Positions 7,721 to 15,758 of a DNA stretch of 39,586 nt are shown piece after piece. Positions within the stretch are counted from its first letter, which is position 1. Every line of letters starts with the position of its first letter. This DNA comes from Synergistaceae bacterium OttesenSCG-928-D05 (GTDB lineage: Bacteria; Synergistota; Synergistia; Synergistales; Synergistaceae): assembly GCA_030266985.1 (NCBI GenBank), contig JAJDJB010000011.1, positions 1 through 39,586 of the forward strand, read 5' to 3'. The notes beneath the pieces are model-generated. The model was not told the origin of the DNA, made no database searches, and saw only the letters and a list, made by a program, of their open reading frames with translations. A program made the position numbers and the translations under genes.

Positions 7721-9661
7721 TTAGATGTCGAGGTTTCGGACTTCGGGGCCGTATGTCTCTATAAAGCGCCGCCTTGGTTCCACGTCGTCGCCCATCAGGA
7801 CTTCGAAGAGCTTATCTGCCTCGACCGCATCCTGGACTTCGACCTTGTTGATGATCCTGTTTTCAGGATTCATCGTCGTTTCCCAGAGCTGCTCCGCGTT
7901 CATCTCGCCAAGACCTTTGTAGCGCTGGACGTCAATTTTTTTGCCTGCGTTGTCGCGCTGCGCTTCTTTCATCTCTTTTTCCGAATAACAATAGGTGATT
8001 TCTTTCCCAATCTGTACACGGAAAAGAGGCGGCTGCGCCACGTAGAGATAGCCCTGATCGATAATTTGCGGCATGTAGCGGAAGAACAGCGTCAGGAGCA
8101 AAGTGCGAATGTGCGCGCCGTCAACGTCGGCGTCGGCCATGATGAAAATTTTGTGGTAGCGCAGTTTTGTTTCGTTGAAATCGTCGCCAACTCCACAGCC
8201 GAGTGCCAAGATGATGTTACGGATCGTATCGCTGCCGAGTATTTTTTCCAGCCGCGCCTTTTCTACGTTCAAAATTTTTCCGCGCAGCGGCAGGATCGCC
8301 TGGAATTCCCTGTTGCGTCCCTGTTTCGCGCTGCCGCCCGCGCTGTCGCCCTCGACGATGTATATTTCGCAGGCTTCGGGATCGCGGTTTGAGCAGTCCG
8401 CAAGTTTTCCCGGCAGTGTAAGGCCGGACATGACTGATTTGCGGCGAACGAGTTCTTTCGCTTTTTTTGCGGCTTCGCGCGCCTGTCTTGCGCGAATGGC
8501 ACTCTCAACGATGGGTTTTATGATCTCGGGTCTGTTCTCGAGCGCTTCTTTTAGTCCTTCGTAGACGACTGAGTCAACGATACCTTTCACGTCGCTGTTG
8601 CCGAGCTTTGTTTTTGTCTGCCCTTCAAACTGCGGCTCCATGACCTTGACGGAGATGACTGCGGACAGTCCTTCTTTCAGGTCGTCGCCGGTGAGGTTCG
8701 CCTCTTTTTCTTTCAGCAGTTTTTGTCTGCGCGCTTCGTCGTTGATCGCGCGCGTCAGCGCCGTTCTGAAGCCTATGACGTGCGTGCCGCCCTCAATTGT
8801 GTTGATGAGGTTTACAAAGCCGTACAGGCGCTCCATATAGGAGTCGTTGTACTGGATGGCGACTTCGACGTCCGTCTTGTCCTTGTTGCCTTTTATTAAA
8901 ACAGGCTCTTTGAAGAGCACTTCCTTGCCTTTGTTCAGATATTCCACGAATGCTGTAATGCCGCCGGGGTAGTGGTAGGTGCGTTCCTGCGGTTTTTCCG
9001 GCCGTCTGTCCGCGAATTCGATTGTGACGTTCGAGTTGAGGAAGGCAAGCTCGCGGATACGCGCCTTCAGCACGTCCGCCTGAAATTCCGTCGTGGTGAA
9101 GATTTCCGGGTCCGGCATGAACTGCACTTTCGTGCCGCGTTTGTCCGAAGGACCCGTTACGCCGAGGGGTGTAACGGGGTTGCCGCGCTCATAGCGCTGC
9201 TGATGCTCCTTGCCGTCGCGCCAGATCGTCACGACGAGCCATTCGGAAAGCGCGTTGACGACGGAAACGCCGACGCCGTGCAGACCGCCGGAGACCTGAT
9301 ACGCGCCTTTGTCGAACTTACCGCCCGCGTGCAGGATTGTCATGATGACTTCCGTGGCGGATTTGCCCGACGCGTGTTCGTCCGTCGGCATACCGCGTCC
9401 GTTGTCGACCACGGAGATACTGCCGTTCTCTTCGATCGTAACGTCGATGCGGTCGCAGAATCCGGCGAGCGATTCGTCGATGGAGTTGTCGATTACTTCA
9501 TATACGAGGTGGTGGAGACCGCGGGAACTCTGGTCTCCAATATACATGCCGGGGCGTTTGCGAACTGCCTCCAGCCCTTCAAGGACCTGAATATCCTTGG
9601 CGGAATAGTCGTTGTTCGAGGTGGGGATGTTCTCGTTCTGCAAGTTCACGTTTTCGTCCAT
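7721..9661 (-). CDS. gyrB: DNA gyrase subunit B
   Basis: This is the ATPase subunit of DNA gyrase, which introduces negative supercoils. The N-terminal GHKL ATPase domain shows EVIDNSIDESLAG, GRGMPTD and GGLHGVGVSVVNALS. The TOPRIM domain shows EGDSAGGSAKQGR and DADVDGAHIRTLLL. The C-terminal end has QRYKGLGEMNAEQLWETTM and RRRFIETYG. The length of 646 residues lacks the large insertion seen in Proteobacterial GyrB. The motifs favour GyrB over ParE, and the remB neighbour supports this. GAAGGGAG lies before the ATG at 9661. It is preceded by remB with a 67-bp gap and ends at the hairpin at 7689-7714. Confidence 0.95.
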   Translation of the reverse strand: MDENVNLQNENIPTSNNDYSAKDIQVLEGLEAVRKRPGMYIGDQSSRGLHHLVYEVIDNSIDESLAGFCDRIDVTIEENGSISVVDNGRGMPTDEHASGKSATEVIMTILHAGGKFDKGAYQVSGGLHGVGVSVVNALSEWLVVTIWRDGKEHQQRYERGNPVTPLGVTGPSDKRGTKVQFMPDPEIFTTTEFQADVLKARIRELAFLNSNVTIEFADRRPEKPQERTYHYPGGITAFVEYLNKGKEVLFKEPVLIKGNKDKTDVEVAIQYNDSYMERLYGFVNLINTIEGGTHVIGFRTALTRAINDEARRQKLLKEKEANLTGDDLKEGLSAVISVKVMEPQFEGQTKTKLGNSDVKGIVDSVVYEGLKEALENRPEIIKPIVESAIRARQAREAAKKAKELVRRKSVMSGLTLPGKLADCSNRDPEACEIYIVEGDSAGGSAKQGRNREFQAILPLRGKILNVEKARLEKILGSDTIRNIILALGCGVGDDFNETKLRYHKIFIMADADVDGAHIRTLLLTLFFRYMPQIIDQGYLYVAQPPLFRVQIGKEITYCYSEKEMKEAQRDNAGKKIDVQRYKGLGEMNAEQLWETTMNPENRIINKVEVQDAVEADKLFEVLMGDDVEPRRRFIETYGPEVRNLDI

Positions 9662-9728
9662 TTATTTTGAAACTCCCTTCAGAAAATACCGTTAACGTTC
9701 TTTGCGCGCTGAATTGCAAACGGCTGAT

Positions 9729-9905
9729 TTAGAGTGCCGATTCTTCCCAGAGCGCTTCGCCCCGTTTTTTTAAGGTCTGTGGGGTAAAGGGGGCTGTTTC
9801 TTTTGTTCCGTTCCTGCGGAGTATGATCGTTTTGTCGTTTTCTCTGTAAAGCGCAACAGCGTTTGCGAGACACAGGACGTTCTCACCCTCAAGAGGTATG
9901 AACAC
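9729..9905 (-). CDS. remB: RemB-like DUF370 protein
   Basis: This is a small DNA-binding-type protein of the RemA/RemB (DUF370) family; in Bacillus, RemA/RemB control biofilm matrix genes. It starts at a GTG (9903-9905) with a GGGGG site 7 bp before it, giving 58 residues. The segment PFTPQTLKKRGEALW matches the C-terminal part of Bacillus RemB (SSTLKKRA), and the N-terminal IPLEGENVLCLANAVALY matches the glycine and hydrophobic pattern of the family start. It lies directly upstream of gyrB on the same strand, the same order as remB-gyrB in Bacillus. That conserved neighbourhood is the strongest support. It is somewhat shorter than Bacillus RemB. The longer open frame reaching 10085 overlaps the divergent gene and its promoter and is not used. 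Confidence 0.8.
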   Translation of the reverse strand: MFIPLEGENVLCLANAVALYRENDKTIILRRNGTKETAPFTPQTLKKRGEALWEESAL

Positions 9906-9939
9906 AAAGAAACCCCCTATCAATTCTTTTAACCTTATA

Positions 9940-9948
9940 ATTATAGCA
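9940..9948 (-). promoter_or_regulatory. Extended -10 promoter of remB-gyrB
   Basis: Read on the minus strand this is TGCTATAAT, a perfect extended -10 element, about 34 bp before the remB start. No good -35 box is present, as is common for extended -10 promoters. Confidence 0.65.
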
Positions 9949-9992
9949 CGATTATTCCATTCTTGGCGCGGATAGGTAGTGAGCGCGAACTG

Positions 9993-10001
9993 TGCTATAA
10001 T
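9993..10001 (+). promoter_or_regulatory. Extended -10 promoter of the LpxB-like gene
   Basis: TGCTATAAT on the plus strand lies about 67 bp before the ATG at 10069. It is the exact mirror of the remB promoter at 9940-9948, so the two form an inverted repeat in the shared region between divergent genes. Confidence 0.6.
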
Positions 10002-10068
10002 CACGAAAATCTGATAATCAGGCGAATGTTTCAGGAAAGCTGAAACCCACGAAAGGGCAGGCGCTTCA

Positions 10069-11274
10069 ATGAAAAATCTTTTCATCCTTTCTAACTCTCC
10101 GGGGGAAGTCGCGGGTTGGGTGAAACCGGTGGCAAACGAACTCTCAAAAAGAAATTGCGGTGCGCGGGTAACGCTTGCCGTGCTGCCGTGCCCTTATGCC
10201 AGCGGCATGGAGGCGCGCTACGGACGTGAGATTGAGGGAATCGACGCCGCGACAACATTTCGCGCGTTGTGGCAGACTGGCGACCGTTCCGTAAGAAAAG
10301 AGAAAAACCTTGTGCTGCAACTAGGGGGCGATCCGATGTTCGGCGCGTTTCTTTCCCTTAAATTCGGTGCGGGCTGGATGATCTACACGTCCCGGCCGAA
10401 GTGGAAGAGCCGCATCACGCATTATTTCATCCCCGATGAAAAGGCGGAAGCCCGTTTTATAGGAAAGAGAATTCAAAAAGAGCGGTATACGCGGGTTGGA
10501 AATTTGGCGCTCGACAGCATACCGCGGGATATGGATAAAAATCGCGCAAAAGAAAAACTGGGATTGGGCGCGGAAGAGAAAATGCTTGCTTTTTTGCCGG
10601 GCAGCCGTCCGTTCGAATACGAACAGGGTTTTCCGTTTTTTGCACGCGCTGCGGAAGAAGTGCAGGCCGCGTTTCCAGAATTTCACACCTTCATGCCCGT
10701 CGCGCCGACTGTCGACGAAACCATATTAAAGGATGGCCTGAAACGGTATGGGTATTCCTGGCTGGGCGGCGACCGTGTCGAAAGAATCGTGACAAAAAAC
10801 GGGCATATCTCTCTTGTCTGGAGCGATACCGATCCGTTGCTCAAGGCGGCGGATCTGGCCGTTGCGTTCCCCGGTACGAACAACTTGCAGATGGCCGCGA
10901 TGGGGACGCCCCTCGTTATGTTCGCGCCTCTCAACGAAGCCGAGAATATCCCGCTCGACGGGATTCCGGGGATTTTCCCGACGTCGTCCGCGCCGGCGAA
11001 AAGATTAAAGAAAAAACTGGTTTTCTGGTATAGCGGCAAACATCGCTTTGTGTCTCTGCCGAATATTCTGAGCGGCGAAATGATCGTGCCGGAATATCGC
11101 GGCGCAATCACGCCGCACGTTGTGGCAGACGTTGTGAAGGACCTGCTGGGTTCGCCGGAAAAGCTGGCGGCGATCCAGGAAGGCTATCGGAAAATCGATT
11201 TTGAGTTTGGCGCTGCAGAAAAGATCGCGGCAAAAATCGAGGGGTTTTTCTGTCCGGGTCAGTCGGGGTCGTAG
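10069..11274 (+). CDS. LpxB-like glycosyltransferase (lipid-A-disaccharide synthase related)
   Basis: This 401-residue protein looks like a distant relative of lipid A disaccharide synthase LpxB, which joins UDP-diacylglucosamine and lipid X. The signs are LAFLPGSRPFEYE (LpxB motif LPGSR followed by E), the VGNLALDSIP segment, and AFPGTNNLQMAAMGTPLVM, which parallels the SGTATLE..L.G.P.VV nucleotide-sugar site. The N-terminus, ILSNSPGEVAGWVKPV, takes the place of the usual GE.SGD loop. LpxB proper is about 380 residues. Because the SGTATLE motif is altered, the acceptor may differ from lipid X; other GT-B glycosyltransferases are possible. Its last 16 bp overlap the convergent gene that ends at 11259. 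Confidence 0.65.
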   Translation: MKNLFILSNSPGEVAGWVKPVANELSKRNCGARVTLAVLPCPYASGMEARYGREIEGIDAATTFRALWQTGDRSVRKEKNLVLQLGGDPMFGAFLSLKFGAGWMIYTSRPKWKSRITHYFIPDEKAEARFIGKRIQKERYTRVGNLALDSIPRDMDKNRAKEKLGLGAEEKMLAFLPGSRPFEYEQGFPFFARAAEEVQAAFPEFHTFMPVAPTVDETILKDGLKRYGYSWLGGDRVERIVTKNGHISLVWSDTDPLLKAADLAVAFPGTNNLQMAAMGTPLVMFAPLNEAENIPLDGIPGIFPTSSAPAKRLKKKLVFWYSGKHRFVSLPNILSGEMIVPEYRGAITPHVVADVVKDLLGSPEKLAAIQEGYRKIDFEFGAAEKIAAKIEGFFCPGQSGS

Positions 11275-11522
11275 TCCTCGTCGGCGCCGTCGTCGTCAAA
11301 AGACAGAGGATCCCGCTCCCATTCCTGCTCGCTCAATTCATCAAGGTATACGCGCCAGAGTTTGAGAGCCACAACGACGCATATCGTGCCGCCGATTAGG
11401 CCTGCCGCAATGATGAGCGGTTTTCCCTTGCCCATCAGATATCCGCCGAGGCCCCCCAGCGCGTATCCGTATCCTATGATCGCCCCGAAAGAGAGGCAAA
11501 GTACAATCAGCCTTTTATTCAT
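11259..11522 (-). CDS. Small membrane protein with acidic tail
   Basis: I do not recognise this gene. It encodes 87 residues: a basic start (MNKRL), two hydrophobic segments (about 5-26 and 32-52) rich in glycine between them, then a charged tail ending DDDGADEDYDPD. It is probably a small inner-membrane protein with its acidic tail outside the lipid. There is no clear ribosome-binding site before the ATG at 11520-11522. A promoter-like TTGACA, 17 bp, CAAAAT (11558 to 11530) would start transcription at or very near the ATG, so the mRNA may be leaderless. It overlaps the LpxB-like gene tail to tail by 16 bp. Confidence 0.55.
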   Translation of the reverse strand: MNKRLIVLCLSFGAIIGYGYALGGLGGYLMGKGKPLIIAAGLIGGTICVVVALKLWRVYLDELSEQEWERDPLSFDDDGADEDYDPD

Positions 11523-11529
11523 GATGATG

Positions 11530-11558
11530 ATTTTGCACCAAAAGGCTTTTAATGTCAA
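11530..11558 (-). promoter_or_regulatory. Candidate promoter of the small membrane protein
   Basis: On the minus strand TTGACA (11558-11553), a 17-bp spacer and CAAAAT (11535-11530) form a near-consensus sigma-70 promoter. The -10 box ends only 7 bp before the ATG at 11522. Confidence 0.45.
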
Positions 11559-11604
11559 AATAGCCTGCGAAAATACCACAGCGGACGATTTTTAAAAAGT
11601 GCGC

Positions 11605-11610
11605 TATAAT
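11605..11610 (+). promoter_or_regulatory. Possible -10 box of the GntR-aminotransferase operon
   Basis: A perfect TATAAT lies about 115 bp before the GntR start. Just downstream (11619-11626) is an 8-bp palindrome TTGTACAA that could be an operator for the GntR regulator itself; it does not closely fit the FadR-type consensus. Confidence 0.35.
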
Positions 11611-11724
11611 TTAGATTGTTGTACAAGTTTTGTATTTGGGGATTTGTGATATTATTGGACGTTGTCGGTCCAGCGTCGAACCCGCATGCCCAACATCGCT
11701 ACAACAACGACAGGAGGATTCGCA

Positions 11725-12408
11725 ATGATCAACCGATCAAGATTTTTCAACACGTCGGCAGATTTTGTTTACGTGGAGTTGCGTAATAAAATCATCAATA
11801 AGCAGATAAGGCCGGGAGAACGGCTTCCCGAAGTGAAGATCGCAACGGAGATGGACGTCAGCAGGACGCCGGTTAGGGAAGCGCTGCGAAGACTCGCAAG
11901 CGAAGGACTTGTCCGGATTATTCCCAACAGCGGCGCGCGCGTCAGCGCCCCGACGGTTGCGGAAATGCAGGGGGCGTATCTTGTCCGTGAGCATCTTGAA
12001 AGCCTGAGCGTGGTACTGGCTTGTAAGAACGGCCTCGACAGACGGACGCTCGAGCGGATCGAAGAAGTAATCGTTGCGGAAGAATATGCCTTTACCGCAC
12101 GAGATCTCGAGGCTTCGCTGGAGGCAAATAACGCGTTTCACCGCCTGATTTCGGAAGCCAGTAAAAACCCGGTTCTGATCGAATATATTGATAATATTAT
12201 GCTTCGTACGAACGTGTACGTTCTTTTCTACGACACCTTTTCAGAAGAAACAAACTACAGCACAACGGAACATAAGGAGATCCTGCGCGCGATCGCTACG
12301 CGCGATGTCGATCAGGCGGAAGACATTATGAGAAAGCACCTTAAACACTCTCATTCAATGCTGACGCTGCCGGAAGAAATCATTTATACGAAAAAAGGGC
12401 GCGCGTAA
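11725..12408 (+). CDS. GntR-family transcriptional regulator, FCD type
   Basis: This is a ligand-responsive regulator. The N-terminal winged helix-turn-helix shows IRPGERLPEVKIATEMDVSRTPVREALRRL in two parts (residues about 28-57), the classic GntR signature. A helical FCD ligand-binding domain follows, with the metal or ligand residues spread through NAFHRLISEASKNPVL and YSTTEHKEILRAIATRD (Asp/His pattern typical of FCD). The ATG at 11725 is chosen because AGGAGG lies 9 bp before it; a longer start at 11662 is unlikely. With 227 residues the length is normal. The aminotransferase gene starts 24 bp after its stop, so the two are probably co-transcribed and it may respond to a metabolite of that pathway. 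Confidence 0.88.
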   Translation: MINRSRFFNTSADFVYVELRNKIINKQIRPGERLPEVKIATEMDVSRTPVREALRRLASEGLVRIIPNSGARVSAPTVAEMQGAYLVREHLESLSVVLACKNGLDRRTLERIEEVIVAEEYAFTARDLEASLEANNAFHRLISEASKNPVLIEYIDNIMLRTNVYVLFYDTFSEETNYSTTEHKEILRAIATRDVDQAEDIMRKHLKHSHSMLTLPEEIIYTKKGRA

Positions 12409-12431
12409 AGCACCGCTGCGGAGGAGAAGAC

Positions 12432-13574
12432 ATGCCAGACAAAATCCCATCATTTGACCTTACTAGAAATTATGAGCGTGTGAAAGAAGAAGTGCGCGTC
12501 GCCTTGGATCGCGTGCTTGAAACGCAGCATTTCATTCTGGGGCCTGAAGTAGAAAATTTTGAAAAGGAAATGGCGGCGTACCTCGATGTGAAACATACCG
12601 TGGGATGCGCTTCCGGTACCGATGCGCTGGTACTGGCGCTTATGGAACTCGACCTCAAAGAGGGAGACGAGGTCATCACGACGCCTTTCACTTTTTTTGC
12701 CACGGCCAGCTGTATTTCCAGAACCGGCGCGAAACCGGTTTTCGCGGATGTGGAGCCGGATAGTTATAACCTCTCGATGGAGGCAGTACTTGAAAAAATT
12801 ACGCCGAGAACAAGGGCGGTCATTCCAGTTCATCTTTTCGGACAGACGTGTAAACTGGAAATCATAAAACCGGAACTTGAGAAAAGGAACATCAAGCTGG
12901 TGGAGGACTGTGCGCAGGCAATCGGCGCACATCGCATGGTGAACAAAGAAATTTGGCGTGCGGGTGCGGTCGGCGACATGGGCTGCTTCTCCTTCTTTCC
13001 GACAAAAAATCTCGGGTGTTACGGCGACGGCGGCATGATTTCCGTCCCGCGCGACGACGTTGCCGCGGAACGGATCAAGAAGCTGCGCGTGCACGGTGCG
13101 GGCACGACCTATTTCCATGAAGAAATCGGCATCAATAGCCGTTTGGATGCGATACAGGCGGCAATTTTGCGCGTTCGCCTGCGCCACCTTGAAGAGTGGA
13201 ACGAAGAACGCCGGATCGTTGCGGACCGGTACATGACGCTTCTCGGAGAGAAAGGACTTCTCGACAAGATCACACCGCCCGTCGAGCAGCCGGGAAACAG
13301 GCATGTCTATCATCAGTACGTCGTTCGTGCGCAGCGCCGCGACGAATTGATGCAATTCCTTGCCGACCGCGGGATCGTTACGCGCGTTTACTATCCGCTC
13401 GCGCTGCATTTGCAGCCATGTTTCGCATATCTCGGTTATCGGGAAGGAGATTTCCCCGTTTCCGAAGCGCTCACGAAAGAGGTGCTTGCGCTGCCGATAT
13501 TCCCCGAACTTCTTCCCGAAGAGCAGGCGAGAATCGTGGATGAAATTGCGGCGTTTTACGCTGGACAAAACTAG
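12432..13574 (+). CDS. DegT/DnrJ/EryC1/StrS-family sugar aminotransferase
   Basis: This is a PLP-dependent aminotransferase of the type that puts an amino group on a nucleotide-linked keto-sugar. The PLP lysine is expected at residue 192 in FSFFPTKNLGCYGDGG, the PLP-binding aspartate at 159 in VEDCAQA, and the phosphate-binding SGTDAL at 61-66. The 380-residue length and the C-terminal FLADRGIVTRVYYPLALHLQ segment match WbpE/QdtB-like members, which make sugars for surface glycans. GGAGG lies before the ATG. It sits alone with a GntR regulator and no other sugar genes, so the exact sugar cannot be named. Confidence 0.88.
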   Translation: MPDKIPSFDLTRNYERVKEEVRVALDRVLETQHFILGPEVENFEKEMAAYLDVKHTVGCASGTDALVLALMELDLKEGDEVITTPFTFFATASCISRTGAKPVFADVEPDSYNLSMEAVLEKITPRTRAVIPVHLFGQTCKLEIIKPELEKRNIKLVEDCAQAIGAHRMVNKEIWRAGAVGDMGCFSFFPTKNLGCYGDGGMISVPRDDVAAERIKKLRVHGAGTTYFHEEIGINSRLDAIQAAILRVRLRHLEEWNEERRIVADRYMTLLGEKGLLDKITPPVEQPGNRHVYHQYVVRAQRRDELMQFLADRGIVTRVYYPLALHLQPCFAYLGYREGDFPVSEALTKEVLALPIFPELLPEEQARIVDEIAAFYAGQN

Positions 13575-13619
13575 TCTGACTAATGTAGACTATATAGAGA
13601 TATAACGTGCGGAGGTGTA

Positions 13620-14312
13620 ATGATGATGTACCCGTTTTATGACCCGACAATTCTGCTTCTGATACCGGCGCTTCTGTTCTCCATGTGGGCGCAGTTCAGG
13701 GTAAAAAGTACGTTTTCAAAATACAGCGAAGTAGACGCGAGAAAAAATGTCTCGGCGGACCAGGTCTCGCGGGCGCTGCTGGATCAGTTTGGACTTCAGG
13801 GCATCCGTATTGAAAGAGTGGCCGGGCAGCTGACGGACCATTACGACCCCTCCGCGAAGGTCCTGCGTCTCTCTGATTCTGTGGCGGGTAACCACAGCAT
13901 CGCCGCGATTGGCGTGGCGGCGCATGAAGTCGGACACGCGATCCAGGATAAGGAAGACTATAAGTTCATGCGTGTGCGCAACGCAATCGTGCCGGTCGTG
14001 AATATCGGTTCTATGATGTCGATGCCGCTGTTTTTGCTCGGCTTGGTCATGGGCTGGATGAACATGCTCAATTTGGGAATCCTGCTCTTCTGCGGCGTGC
14101 TCGTGTTCCACCTTGTCACGCTGCCGGTGGAGTTTGATGCGAGCGCAAGGGCGCTGAAAGTACTTTCACAGACCGGATTGCTTGCGTCGGATGAAATCGG
14201 CGGTGCGCGCGCCGTCCTCAACGCGGCTGCGCTGACCTACGTTGCGGCGCTCGTAATGACCGTAATGCAGCTGCTCAGGCTTCTGGCGCTCCGAAACATG
14301 CGCAGGAATTAA
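13620..14312 (+). CDS. Membrane zinc metallopeptidase (YugP/Zn_peptidase_2 family)
   Basis: This 230-residue membrane protein has the zinc-peptidase motif HEVGH at residues 102-106 in AAHEVGHAIQD, with a conserved DHYDPSAKVLRLSD segment before it. A first hydrophobic helix lies at residues 10-24, two more at about 125-170, and one near the C-terminus. The family (Bacillus YugP) is widespread but its substrate is not established. Three ATGs in a row (13620, 13623, 13626) follow GGAGGTG; the true start could be any of them. A terminator follows at 14331. Confidence 0.88.
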   Translation: MMMYPFYDPTILLLIPALLFSMWAQFRVKSTFSKYSEVDARKNVSADQVSRALLDQFGLQGIRIERVAGQLTDHYDPSAKVLRLSDSVAGNHSIAAIGVAAHEVGHAIQDKEDYKFMRVRNAIVPVVNIGSMMSMPLFLLGLVMGWMNMLNLGILLFCGVLVFHLVTLPVEFDASARALKVLSQTGLLASDEIGGARAVLNAAALTYVAALVMTVMQLLRLLALRNMRRN

Positions 14313-14330
14313 CGGAATAGTGTAAACTAT

Positions 14331-14360
14331 AGGAGGTAGCTGACGCTGCCTCCTTTTTTG
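14331..14360 (+). terminator. Terminator after the zinc metallopeptidase
   Basis: AGGAGGTAGC and GCTGCCTCCT form a 10-bp stem with one T-G pair and a TGAC loop, followed by TTTTT. Confidence 0.85.
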
Positions 14361-14411
14361 CTGCCGTCTTTCGGTCAGTTTTTAAAAAGATTAAAGAATA
14401 GGTTCTGAGGT

Positions 14412-15743
14412 GTGTTTGAACGAATGAGAGGTATTGAGGCAGCACTCAAAGTATTTGCAGAGGTAAACGACGGTGCGTTCGCAGCGGAAGCGCTCCGGAA
14501 AATTTACAGTGATATTTCCCCCGCGGACAGGCCCCTGGCCGCGACGCTTGTTTATTGCTCGCTGCGGCGGCTTGGGCTTTGGAAGCATCTGCTTGTCCGC
14601 TATAGCAAACGCGACGTGCGAGACATGTCGCTTACGACGCAGAATGCGCTTATCGTGGGCATTGCCGGCATCATTGAATTAAAGTATTTTGCGATGCCGG
14701 TCCTTGTAAACGGCATCGTGCAGTCGATCAAAGCGAAGGGCGATGAGCGCGACATCGGTCTTGTCAACGCGATCCTGCATACGGTCGCGAACGAAGCGCC
14801 GGAATATCTTGTCACCCTGAAAAAGGGCAGTGCCCTGCGGGATCAGGCGTTATTCTGGGGTGTCCCCGGCTGGGCGGCCGCGCAGTGGTCCAAGGATATG
14901 ACGATCTCGGATGCGAAACGGCTTGTGCGTTCCAGCGGAATGAGAACATATCTTGCGCTGCGGCTTTCCCAATCGGTTGACAGGGAGGGCTGGCTCGCAT
15001 CTTTTAATAAGCAGGGCAAAAAAGGATGGGCGTCCGATTGGCTTCGGCAGTCCGTTCGTACCGCATCCAACCCCTATCCGTTGGATCTCCCGGGATTCGG
15101 TGAAGGTAAAATCACGCCGCAGAGCGAATCTTCCATGTTGGTTGGCGAGACTGTGGCGAAATTATGGAAAAGCGGCCCGATTCTTGATATGTGCTGCGGC
15201 CGCGGGATAAAAACAGGGCAAATTGCCGATCTGCTCCAGGATTGTGAAATAGAGGCGTGGGATCTGTCGCAGCCGCGTGTGCGCGCCGCCGAGTCTGAGA
15301 TGGCGCGTATGAAGGTGAAAGACAGAGTCGTTTTCAAAACCGGAGATGCGTTGAAATTGACCCCGGCTGAAACGCCCGAACTTGTTTTGCTGGATGCGCC
15401 TTGCAGCGGCAGCGGAACTTGGGGCCGACATCCGGAGAGCAAGTGGCGCACGACGCCCGAAATGCTGGAGGAGCAGGCGGATCTGCAGAAAAAGTTACTT
15501 GCCAAAGCGGTTTTCGTTGTTGCGCCGGGCGGCATTGTTGCGTATAGTACATGCAGTCTATTTCGCGAAGAAAATGAAAAAGTGGTCGCGTCTGTTATGG
15601 CGGAACGAACAGATCTGTTTGAGATTCCGCTGGAGCGTACCCACAAACTGATGCAAAAAGGGAAACCGTACGGAACGGTTATCTGGCCGGGACTTCCGTG
15701 GGTGGACGGGTTTTATATCGCGCTCCTCGCAAAGCGCAAATGA
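14412..15743 (+). CDS. rsmB: 16S rRNA cytosine-C5 methyltransferase RsmB
   Basis: This enzyme methylates cytosine 967 of 16S rRNA using S-adenosylmethionine. An N-terminal NusB-like RNA-binding domain (residues 1-130, AALKVFAEVNDGAFAAEAL) is followed by the methyltransferase domain with ILDMCCGRGIKTGQIADLL as the AdoMet loop, DAPCSGSGTWGRHPE (motif IV) and AYSTCSLFREENE (motif VI); the two motif cysteines are the release and catalytic residues of this family. The 443-residue length is normal. The start may be the GTG at 14412 or the ATG at 14424; GAGG at 14407 lies very close to the first and a little far from the second. It leads the rsmB-PASTA-rpe-rodZ run; in Firmicutes rsmB heads the comparable prpC-prkC-rsgA-rpe cluster. 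Confidence 0.92.
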   Translation: MFERMRGIEAALKVFAEVNDGAFAAEALRKIYSDISPADRPLAATLVYCSLRRLGLWKHLLVRYSKRDVRDMSLTTQNALIVGIAGIIELKYFAMPVLVNGIVQSIKAKGDERDIGLVNAILHTVANEAPEYLVTLKKGSALRDQALFWGVPGWAAAQWSKDMTISDAKRLVRSSGMRTYLALRLSQSVDREGWLASFNKQGKKGWASDWLRQSVRTASNPYPLDLPGFGEGKITPQSESSMLVGETVAKLWKSGPILDMCCGRGIKTGQIADLLQDCEIEAWDLSQPRVRAAESEMARMKVKDRVVFKTGDALKLTPAETPELVLLDAPCSGSGTWGRHPESKWRTTPEMLEEQADLQKKLLAKAVFVVAPGGIVAYSTCSLFREENEKVVASVMAERTDLFEIPLERTHKLMQKGKPYGTVIWPGLPWVDGFYIALLAKRK

Positions 15744-15758
15744 TTTGGAGGTAATCAA

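Noticed and set aside
11619-11626. TTGTACAA palindrome as a GntR operator
   Set aside because: It is short and does not fit the FadR-type consensus well; only mentioned as a possibility.
12450-13568. Long minus-strand frame (372 codons) opposite the aminotransferase
   Set aside because: It runs fully antisense to a clear PLP enzyme, with His/Phe/Arg-rich content typical of antisense frames in this base composition.
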